From the NCBI GenBank assembly GCA_015056735.1, contig SVFT01000002.1, forward strand, positions 1 through 64,000: a DNA stretch of 64,000 bases, in the 5' to 3' direction. The first letter of the stretch is position 1. The number at the start of each line of letters is the position of its first letter. Made by a program: the position numbers and the translations under genes. Under the pieces are notes generated by a model. It had not been told where the DNA came from, did not search any database, and saw only the letters and a list, made by a program, of their open reading frames with translations. Source of the DNA: Lachnospiraceae bacterium (lineage in GTDB: Bacteria; Bacillota; Clostridia; Lachnospirales; Lachnospiraceae). Positions 57,332 through 64,000 of this stretch are shown here, one piece after another.

Positions 57332-59214
57332 TGGCAGAAAGCGGAAAGCAGCAACAGCAGCAACAGCCTCGCGGAAGACATGCCGGCATGTTTCGGACCG
57401 GCAAGCCGAAAGAGACGCGGAAAACCTTAAAGAGACTGTATCGATATATCGAGCGCAGCAGGATGAAGCTTCTGATCGCTTTTGTCTGCGTTCTTGTCAA
57501 TACCGTTGCGATGCTCGCGGGCACATATTTGCTGCGGCCTGTGGTCAATATGCTTACCGGCGGAGGATCCCGTCAGGATCTTCTGCGCATGATCCTTCTG
57601 ATGGCCTGCGTTTATGGGGTGGGCGTGTTTGCCCAGTATCTGCAGGCGAAGATCATGATCGGCATCTCTATGGATACACTCGAGCGCCTTCGAAACGACC
57701 TGTTTGCAAAGATCCAGCGCCTTCCGGTACGTTACTTTGACCGGAACAGTCACGGTGATCTGATGAGCCGTTTTACCAATGATGTGGATACGCTTGGCGA
57801 GCTTTTCTCCGTGACGATCATGCAGCTTCTTTCAGGTGCGGTTACGATCACGGGAACGCTTGCGCTGATGCTCTATACGAATGTATGGCTGACGCTTGTT
57901 ACCGTGGTCATGATCCCTGTGATGCTGAAGGCGGGCGGATTTGTCGCAAAGATCAGCCGCACTTCGTATGCCGGGCAGCAGGAAGCGCTCGGCGCATTGA
58001 ACGGATTTATCGAAGAGACGGTGGCCGGGCAGAAGGTGGTGAAGGTATTCTGCCACGAGGAGCAGGCGATCGCAGATTTTGATACGTATAATAAATCATT
58101 GAAAAAACAGCAGATGAAGGCACAGTTCTTCGGCGGCATCATGGGGCCTGTCATGTTCAATATCGGACAGATCAACTATGCGCTGACAGCTATGGTGGGC
58201 GGTGTGCTCGCGGTCCTTCGCGGTTTTGACATCGGCGGCCTTACCGTATTTGTAAACTATTCTCGGCAGTTTTCGCGCCCGATCAATGAGTTTTCCATGC
58301 AGATGAACACGGTTTTCTCTGCACTTGCCGGCGCGGAGCGTGTTTTTGCGATCATGGATGAGCCGGAGGAAGAGACGGAGAATGCGTTATCGCTTCATCT
58401 GAAAGAAACGGAAAGTGGCGTAGAATGGGTCGTTCCGAAAGATAACGAGCGTTATCGGTTTAAGGCGGAGCATCCGCAGTTCCATCCGGAAGTCGTTCTG
58501 CAGAACGTGTTCTTCGGATACGTGCCGGAAAAGACGATCTTAAAGCATATCACGCTGTATGCGAAGCCCGGTCAGAAGATCGCATTTGTCGGATCTACGG
58601 GAGCGGGCAAGACGACGATCACCAATCTGCTGAACCGGTTCTATGAGATCGGGAAAGGTGCTATCACGATCGATGGCGTGGAGATCGGTGATATCGCAGC
58701 GGATGACCTTCGCCGCAATGTAGCGATGGTGCTGCAGGATACGCATCTATTTGCGGGGACCGTGCGTGAGAATATCCGGTACGGACGGCTTGATGCGACT
58801 GACGAAGAAGTGGTGGATGCTGCGAAAACGGCGAGTGCGCACTCTTTTATCATGCGTTTGAAGGACGGTTACGATACGGTCCTGACGGAGGATGGCGCGA
58901 ACTTATCGCAGGGACAGCGCCAGCTCCTGAACATCGCGCGCGCTGCGATCTCCAAGGCACCGATCCTGATCCTGGATGAGGCGACGAGTTCCGTCGATAC
59001 GAGAACCGAGAAGCACATTGAGAAGGGTATGGATCGCCTGATGGCGGAACGAACGACGTTTGTGATCGCCCACCGCCTGTCGACCGTTCGCAATGCCGAT
59101 GCGATTATGGTATTGGAAAACGGCGAGATCATTGAGCGCGGCGATCATGACAAGCTTCTGGAACTGAAGGGACGCTATTATGAGTTGTATACCGGAATGG
59201 CAACTCTGGCATAA
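57331..59214 (+). CDS. ABC exporter subunit with consensus ATPase site
   Basis: A 627-residue partner: a Gln-rich N-terminal tail, six membrane segments and an ATPase with Walker A GSTGAGKTT, signature LSQGQRQ and Walker B LILDEATSSVDT (intact Glu). Together with the preceding subunit it makes an asymmetric heterodimer with one working site. ATG 57331 overlaps the upstream TAA. A bidirectional terminator follows. Confidence 0.93.
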   Translation: MAESGKQQQQQQPRGRHAGMFRTGKPKETRKTLKRLYRYIERSRMKLLIAFVCVLVNTVAMLAGTYLLRPVVNMLTGGGSRQDLLRMILLMACVYGVGVFAQYLQAKIMIGISMDTLERLRNDLFAKIQRLPVRYFDRNSHGDLMSRFTNDVDTLGELFSVTIMQLLSGAVTITGTLALMLYTNVWLTLVTVVMIPVMLKAGGFVAKISRTSYAGQQEALGALNGFIEETVAGQKVVKVFCHEEQAIADFDTYNKSLKKQQMKAQFFGGIMGPVMFNIGQINYALTAMVGGVLAVLRGFDIGGLTVFVNYSRQFSRPINEFSMQMNTVFSALAGAERVFAIMDEPEEETENALSLHLKETESGVEWVVPKDNERYRFKAEHPQFHPEVVLQNVFFGYVPEKTILKHITLYAKPGQKIAFVGSTGAGKTTITNLLNRFYEIGKGAITIDGVEIGDIAADDLRRNVAMVLQDTHLFAGTVRENIRYGRLDATDEEVVDAAKTASAHSFIMRLKDGYDTVLTEDGANLSQGQRQLLNIARAAISKAPILILDEATSSVDTRTEKHIEKGMDRLMAERTTFVIAHRLSTVRNADAIMVLENGEIIERGDHDKLLELKGRYYELYTGMATLA

Positions 59215-59226
59215 ACAGGAAATAAT

Positions 59227-59258
59227 AAAACGAGCAGGCGCTTTGCCTGCTCGTTTTT
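59227..59258. terminator. Bidirectional terminator
   Basis: 13-pair stem AAAACGAGCAGGC / GCCTGCTCGTTTT with a 5-base loop and extra Ts, between the exporter and the convergent KPA-rich gene. Confidence 0.88.
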
Positions 59259-59273
59259 GGGTCTTAATGCATT

Positions 59274-59543
59274 TTAAAGCAGATAATCCGGCATATCCCA
59301 TACATCGATCGGACCGCCGTTGGCACCGAGGATAACGGGTTTCTTAGGTTTTGCCTTTTTGACGGGTTCTGCGGCTTTTGCAGCTGCTTCCTTTGCAGGC
59401 ACGGGCTTTTTGGCCGGAGCTGTTTTCTTTGCGGGTGTCGCTTTCTTTGCGGGTGCTGCTTTCTTAGCGGGTGCTTTCTCGACAGAGCTTTCGGCTGTCT
59501 TTGTTTTTGCTGCGCGGTTTAAACTACCTTTTCCTACTGACAT
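59274..59543 (-). CDS. Lys/Pro/Ala-rich basic protein, putative ParA partner
   Basis: An 89-residue protein. About residues 20-70 are repeats of the A-P-A-K-K kind, resembling histone-H1-like tails, very basic and disordered. The ends are different: N-terminal MSVGKGSLNRAAK and C-terminal GANGGPIDVWDMPDYLL, probably the conserved functional parts. It starts inside the ParA gene end (10-base overlap), with AAGGAG 11 bases upstream, so it is coupled to it. It may bind DNA non-specifically or be the cargo/adaptor of the ParA ATPase. Repeats could also arise by slippage. Confidence 0.6.
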   Translation of the reverse strand: MSVGKGSLNRAAKTKTAESSVEKAPAKKAAPAKKATPAKKTAPAKKPVPAKEAAAKAAEPVKKAKPKKPVILGANGGPIDVWDMPDYLL

Positions 59544-60322
59544 AATCGATCGATCTCCTTTGCTAATGCGACATATTCCCTGGCGCTTCGGCTGCTCTTT
59601 TTATAAGAGACGACCGTGCGACAGTTGTCCTGTGCCCATTCTACGTTACTGTCAACATGAATGCAGTTCTTAAAAACATGGATATCCGGCAATTCCGCCA
59701 GACTCTCCATGGTCTGCCTGTAGTAATTCTTGCGTTCATCGATCTTGGTGATGAGAACGCCGAGCATCGTAAGCTGCGGTGCGATATCCTTCGTGGTATC
59801 GACAAAATCGAACATATTGGCAAGTCCGAACAGTCCCCAGGGGCTTGATTCGACCGGGATCACGAGATAGTCGCTTGCGCAGAGGATGTTGATGACCCAG
59901 CCGCCGAGCGTGGGAGGCGCATCGATCAGGATATAGTCGTAGACCCCGCTTTCACGCACTTTTTTCAAACATTTTCTGAGGATGAGTTCACGCTGCATTT
60001 TTGTAAAAAGATCGCACTCAATGGAACTCATCAGCGTGGAGCTTGGGACGATATCGATGTTCGCTGTGGCGGTCTGCACGATGTAGTCTGTCAGATCGGC
60101 CTGAGCGTTTATGGCGCGATACAGGTTCTTCTCGCTCTTGGCATAGCGCAGCACGTCCTCCTCTTCCAAAACGGAGAGTGAGAGATTGAGCTGCATGTCG
60201 CCGTCGATTAGGAGGATGTGCTTTCCGGCCTCCGCGAGAGCGGCCCCGACGTTCGAACAGGTGGTGGATTTGCCGCTTCCTCCTTTATTATTGGCAAAGC
60301 AAATGACTTTGGTCTTGCGCAT
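59534..60322 (-). CDS. ParA/Soj-type ATPase
   Basis: A 262-residue ParA-family ATPase with the deviant Walker A KGGSGKSTT at residues 13-21, the DGDMQLNLS switch I region and IDAPPTLG switch II. ParA proteins make gradients on the nucleoid to place DNA, chemoreceptors, carboxysomes or other cargo. No ParB gene or parS is near; instead the KPA-rich protein overlaps its end. So its cargo may be something other than the chromosome. Ribosome site is weak (GGAATCAG). Confidence 0.88.
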   Translation of the reverse strand: MRKTKVICFANNKGGSGKSTTCSNVGAALAEAGKHILLIDGDMQLNLSLSVLEEEDVLRYAKSEKNLYRAINAQADLTDYIVQTATANIDIVPSSTLMSSIECDLFTKMQRELILRKCLKKVRESGVYDYILIDAPPTLGGWVINILCASDYLVIPVESSPWGLFGLANMFDFVDTTKDIAPQLTMLGVLITKIDERKNYYRQTMESLAELPDIHVFKNCIHVDSNVEWAQDNCRTVVSYKKSSRSAREYVALAKEIDRLCQ

Positions 60323-60594
60323 GTTGATCTGATTCCAATCGTGTGAATTTGATGTATATTTCCGAAAAATGTCTTAACAATTTTATTTTACTTCGCTTTA
60401 ACTTATAGTTCAAGAAATTTTGCATTTTAACCGTTTTATAATTTAAAATCTTTGAAAAGCGGAAAAAAGAAAAAATAAGAAAAAAGAAAGAAAAATAAGA
60501 CGGAATTATTGACACTATTTTGCGGATTGAATACAATAAAAATGTGCATGATCGCCAAAAAGGCGATCGTTAGGAAACGGTATAAAAGGATGGC
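60323..60594. other. AT-rich intergenic region with eut promoter and hairpin
   Basis: The part near 60360-60510 is A/T-rich without a gene. TTGACA (60509-60514), 17 bases, TACAAT (60532-60537) is a near-consensus promoter for eutA. A perfect hairpin GATCGCC / GGCGATC (60550-60568, loop AAAAA) follows in the leader. It has no T-run; it might be a regulatory hairpin, but it does not clearly match the paired-hairpin EutV (ANTAR) target. Confidence 0.65.
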
Positions 60595-60600
60595 GTGATC

Positions 60601-62040
60601 ATGGAACAATCCAGAATGCTCAGCGTGGGGATTGATATCGGAACATCAACGACTTCCGTCATTTTCAGCCATTTGTTTGTTGAGAATACAGCGGGGTATT
60701 TTTCGGTTCCCGCCGTTCGCATCATAGACAAAAAAGTGTTCTACCGTAGTCCTGTTTATACGACACCGCTTCTGGATGCCTCCCTGATTGACGGCAAGGC
60801 GCTTGCGAAGATCATCGAGAGCGAATACGCCGGCGCAGGCGTTGCTTTTTCGGAAGTACAGACCGGTGCGGTCATCATTACGGGTGAGTCTGCGCGCAAG
60901 GAGAATGCGCGGATGATCCTCGAGGAGATGAGCGGATTTGCCGGAGATTTTGTCGTATCGACCGCGGGGCCGGATCTGGAATCCGTCATAGCGGGACAGG
61001 GAAGCGGGGCACAGCGTTATTCCGAAGAAAACAGTGCTGTTGTTGCCAATCTGGATATCGGCGGCGGCACAACGAATATTGTTATATTTGACAGCGGGGA
61101 GATCGTAGCGAAGGGCTGTTTGGATATCGGCGGCAGGCAGGTAACGCTGTCTGACGACGGACAGGTGACATATGTCAGCCCGAGTGCAGAAAAGATCGCC
61201 GCTTTTTTTCATATTCCGATCGAGGTCGGAGCGTATGCATCCGAAGAAGCATTGGACCGGCTTTGCGATGCGATGAGCGCGATCCTCGAGGAGATCATCG
61301 GGATCGGAGACCGATCCGCGCTGGCGGATGCGGTTCGTACAAAAGGGTCAACGGACCTGGCACTACCTGCCGGACGACCCGTTCGCCACATATTTTTTTC
61401 GGGCGGCGTAGCCAAATGCATTTACAGCCCGGAACATGACCGTCATGCGTACGGTGACATTGGTGTCATTCTGGCGGAGGCGATACGTCGGAGCCGTTTT
61501 TTTACCACGTATCATGTGGTACAGGCAGAGGAGACGATCCGGGCTACCGTGATCGGAGCGGGGACCTATACGACGTCCGTGTCAGGCAGTACGATCACCT
61601 ATCGGGAGGGACTTTTCCCGATGAAGAATGTTCCGGTCCTTGCGCTTACCGAGCGGGAAGAGTCTGCGCTCTGGAACGGGGACGCAGCCTTTCTGGAAGA
61701 AAAGGTTCGATGGTTCTTAAAGCAGAACGATTCGACGCAGATGGTGCTGGCGATAAAAGGAAGAAGCGATCCGGATTATACGGATCTGAAGAGACTTGCC
61801 TATGACCTTGCGACAGCGATGGATCGTGTGCTGGATCCGAGTGTGCCGCTGATCGTGATCGTCAGGGAAGATATCGCCAAGGCACTCGGCCAGATTTTAA
61901 GACAGATCCTTGGCGGCAGGCGTGCTGTGATCGCGGTGGATGAGATCCGTGTGGAACAGAACAATTTTGTTGATTTCGGGAATCCGATCATGAACGGTCT
62001 GGTCATTCCCGTTGTAGTGAAGACTTTGATCTTCGGATAG
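60601..62040 (+). CDS. eutA: Ethanolamine ammonia-lyase reactivating factor
   Basis: A 479-residue actin-fold ATPase that swaps inactive cobalamin out of ethanolamine ammonia-lyase. Phosphate motifs VGIDIGTSTTSVIF near the N-terminus and NLDIGGGTTNIVIF near 150 are clear. I choose ATG 60601 (AAGGATGG upstream) over GTG 60595. First gene of eutA-eutB-eutC, 8 bases before eutB. Confidence 0.93.
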   Translation: MEQSRMLSVGIDIGTSTTSVIFSHLFVENTAGYFSVPAVRIIDKKVFYRSPVYTTPLLDASLIDGKALAKIIESEYAGAGVAFSEVQTGAVIITGESARKENARMILEEMSGFAGDFVVSTAGPDLESVIAGQGSGAQRYSEENSAVVANLDIGGGTTNIVIFDSGEIVAKGCLDIGGRQVTLSDDGQVTYVSPSAEKIAAFFHIPIEVGAYASEEALDRLCDAMSAILEEIIGIGDRSALADAVRTKGSTDLALPAGRPVRHIFFSGGVAKCIYSPEHDRHAYGDIGVILAEAIRRSRFFTTYHVVQAEETIRATVIGAGTYTTSVSGSTITYREGLFPMKNVPVLALTEREESALWNGDAAFLEEKVRWFLKQNDSTQMVLAIKGRSDPDYTDLKRLAYDLATAMDRVLDPSVPLIVIVREDIAKALGQILRQILGGRRAVIAVDEIRVEQNNFVDFGNPIMNGLVIPVVVKTLIFG

Positions 62041-62048
62041 GGCAGAGC

Positions 62049-63422
62049 ATGAGCTATCAGACGATTCTTGCAGGACAGAAGTATACGTTTGAGAATGTGA
62101 AGGAAGTTCTCGCAAAGGCAGGGGAGCATAAGTCGGGTGACGTGCTCGCCGGCGTTGCTGCGTCTTCCGATATGGAGCGCGTTGCGGCCAAAGAGGTTCT
62201 GGCTTCCATGCCGCTTAAAGATCTTTATGAAAATCCGGTGGCACCCTACGAGGAAGACGAAGTCACCCGAATGAATATTGACGGCCTGAACCGGACGATC
62301 TATGGACAGATCCAAAACATGACGGTCAGTGATCTTCGTGAATGGCTGATGGATTATGCGACGACGAATGAAGACATTTACCGCATTTCCAAGGGACTTA
62401 CGGCAGAGATGGTCGCGGCCGTATGCAAGCTGATGACCAATCTTGACCTCATTTATGTCTCCTCCAAGATCCGTGTGACGGCACATTGCAACACAACGGT
62501 CGGTGAGCGCGGCATTATGGGCACCAGGCTTCAGCCCAATCATACGACGGACAATGTAGAGGGTATCACGGCATCCCTGTTTGAGGGACTGTCCTATGGC
62601 TGCGGCGATGTCCTGATCGGTCTGAACCCGGTTAATGATACCGTTTCAAGCCTCGCGGAGGTTTTGAAGCGTTTTGACGAAGTAAAGAATTCTCTGGAGA
62701 TCCCGACCCAGATCTGTGTACTCGGGCATATTACGACGCAGATCGAAGCAGTCAGGCAGGGGGCACCCTGCGACATGATCTTCCAGTCGATCGCGGGAAG
62801 CGAAAAGGGCAATCGCGCTTTCGGTTTCGGCAAAGAGACGGTTGAAGAGGCGCTTGCGCTTCTGCAGGTACACGGAACGGCGCCGGGGCCGAACGTGCTT
62901 TATTTCGAGACAGGACAGGGAAGCGAGCTTTCCTCCGATGCGCACTGGGGCGCGGACCAGGTGACGATGGAAGCAAGGTGTTATGCGTTTGCAAGACCGT
63001 TCCATCCGTTTATGGTCAATACGGTCGTCGGGTTTATCGGACCGGAATACCTGTACGATTCCAAGCAGGTCATCCGCGCCGGACTCGAAGACCACTTTAT
63101 GGCGAAATTATCCGGCATTCCGATGGGATGCGATTGCTGCTATACCAATCACATGATGGCTGATCAGAACGACATTGAGAATCTGGCGCTTCTTCTCGGA
63201 GCGGCCGGCGTAAACTATATCCTCGGTGTCCCGACCAGTGATGATATCATGCTCAACTACCAGACGAATGCATATCACGATATCGGAACGATCCGCGAGA
63301 TCTTGGGACTCCGTCCGATACCGGCATTTGAACGGTGGCTTGAAAAAATGGGGATCATGGAGAACGGCAGGCTGACAAAGTATGCCGGCGATCCGACGAT
63401 CTTCCTTCAGAAGGGAAGGTGA
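62049..63422 (+). CDS. eutB: Ethanolamine ammonia-lyase heavy chain
   Basis: A 457-residue TIM-barrel catalytic subunit that converts ethanolamine to acetaldehyde and ammonia with adenosylcobalamin. Recognised: the GxLQPNHTTDNVEGITASLFEG region, EGLSYGCGDVLIGLNPVND, and the C-terminal MGCDCCYTNH segment. Length typical. Works with EutC; sits between eutA and eutC with a few bases between. Confidence 0.96.
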   Translation: MSYQTILAGQKYTFENVKEVLAKAGEHKSGDVLAGVAASSDMERVAAKEVLASMPLKDLYENPVAPYEEDEVTRMNIDGLNRTIYGQIQNMTVSDLREWLMDYATTNEDIYRISKGLTAEMVAAVCKLMTNLDLIYVSSKIRVTAHCNTTVGERGIMGTRLQPNHTTDNVEGITASLFEGLSYGCGDVLIGLNPVNDTVSSLAEVLKRFDEVKNSLEIPTQICVLGHITTQIEAVRQGAPCDMIFQSIAGSEKGNRAFGFGKETVEEALALLQVHGTAPGPNVLYFETGQGSELSSDAHWGADQVTMEARCYAFARPFHPFMVNTVVGFIGPEYLYDSKQVIRAGLEDHFMAKLSGIPMGCDCCYTNHMMADQNDIENLALLLGAAGVNYILGVPTSDDIMLNYQTNAYHDIGTIREILGLRPIPAFERWLEKMGIMENGRLTKYAGDPTIFLQKGR

Positions 63423-63426
63423 CGGA

Positions 63427-64000
63427 ATGCTGTCTTCGGAAGAGATCGCAAGAATAGCGGATGAGATCACTTCTCTTTTTGAGATGCGTAAGACCGCGCC
63501 TTCGAATGAACCTGCGCAGGCAGCGTACCATGCGGCGGGCAGAGAGAACCAGCCTGCGGCAAAAAGTGAAGGCGGCAGTATTCTGCAGCAGAAAGAAGAA
63601 GAGAAAAAACAGCTTGAGCAGGTTGCGGGCAGTATCCCGGAAGCCGATACGGAACCGGACAGACGCCAGCCGCTTCTTACGGATCCGGCAGATCCCGATG
63701 CGCTTCGCAGGATGATGTCCAAGACGACTGCGAGGATCGGCGTCAGTCATGCGGGCCCCCGCTTGAAAACCCAGACGATGTTAAAGCTTCGCATGGATCA
63801 TGCAGCCGCGCGCGATGCGGTTATGATGGATGTCAGCGAAGCGCTTATTGACCGCCTTGGTCTTCTTTTTACAAAGACCAGGTGCGAAGATAAAAATACG
63901 TATCTGACCAGACCGGATCTCGGAAGAGATTTTGACGATGAGACCAGAAAACTGATCTCGGAGTCATGCAAGCATGATGTGGATGTGCAGCTGATCGTCA
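63427..64000 (+). CDS. eutC: Ethanolamine ammonia-lyase light chain (partial)
   Basis: The first about 191 residues of EutC; the gene runs off the window end. The cobalamin-binding core starts near residue 95 (ARIGVSHAGPRLKTQTMLKLRMDHAAARDAV). Before it lie about 90 residues: an amphipathic start MLSSEEIARIADEITSLF, like the peptides that send cargo into eut microcompartments, and a Gln/Glu/Ala-rich linker longer than usual. AAGGGAAGG overlaps the eutB end. Confidence 0.9.
   Translation, partial: MLSSEEIARIADEITSLFEMRKTAPSNEPAQAAYHAAGRENQPAAKSEGGSILQQKEEEKKQLEQVAGSIPEADTEPDRRQPLLTDPADPDALRRMMSKTTARIGVSHAGPRLKTQTMLKLRMDHAAARDAVMMDVSEALIDRLGLLFTKTRCEDKNTYLTRPDLGRDFDDETRKLISESCKHDVDVQLIV

Noticed and set aside
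59320-59673. Plus-strand open frame opposite the KPA-rich gene
   Set aside because: It is the complement of the repetitive KPA coding sequence; the minus-strand gene has the ribosome site and overlaps ParA.

Overview
The window looks like a stretch of chromosome from an anaerobic Firmicute, most likely a Lachnospiraceae-type clostridium. Pointers are the AddAB pair (instead of RecBCD), SecA with a zinc tail, PyrR attenuation, Gram-positive promoters (TTGACA/TATAAT) with strong AGGAGG ribosome sites, lipoproteins and sortase-free surface proteins, AsnA, an own GlnRS, a glycine riboswitch before an AGCS symporter, and a coenzyme-B12 ethanolamine operon. Base composition is near 50 % GC and fairly even. 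No rRNA, CRISPR array, integrase, transposase or prophage is visible.

Layout. 1-10.6 kb: a small secreted protein, an NhaC-type antiporter, a GGDEF/EAL protein abutting glnS, a DUF2225 protein, a TetR regulator, and pyrR with a uracil permease behind a PyrR-binding leader. 10.7-15 kb: a membrane protein with a spermidine-synthase-like domain, then a two-gene amino-acid importer made of fusions (binding protein plus permease; ATPase plus an unusual C-terminal domain). 15-22 kb: addB-addA. 22-28 kb: glycine riboswitch plus AGCS symporter, a 200-base imperfect palindrome, asnA, a nuclease-helicase fusion, and an HPr/Crh-like small protein. 28-34 kb: a possible small RNA, DnaA-box-like sites, a PadR-HAAS-DUF4097 operon with twin palindromic operators, a GNAT protein and a 907-residue orphan. 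34-47 kb: secA-prfB, a glycine-rich surface protein, guaB, a MerR regulator, and an operon of rRNA methyltransferase, degenerate amidase, rdgB and phosphodiesterase. 46.9-49.6 kb: five-tRNA cluster, a small Cys-rich protein, a MATE pump, and three tandem tRNA-Leu copies of which two carry a structured insertion in the T-loop. 49.7-59.2 kb: HicA-HicB, HD protein, self-processing peptidase, YdcF-like protein, beta-helix lipoprotein, fdhD, and a heterodimeric ABC exporter. 59.2-64 kb: a ParA-type ATPase overlapping a Lys/Pro/Ala-rich partner, then eutA-eutB-eutC, with eutC cut by the window end.

Most of this is housekeeping. The parts most likely to be new are the interrupted tRNA-Leu copies (49.15-49.6 kb), the permuted binding protein fused to its permease together with the ATPase fused to a GHKL-like domain (12.4-15.0 kb), the ParA plus KPA-tail pair (59.3-60.3 kb), the catalytically altered amidase (44.7 kb), the orphan 907-residue protein (31.2 kb), and the pyrR leader in which the attenuator stem also holds the ribosome site.

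All assignments come from reading the sequence and remembered family features; no database search or folding program was run.
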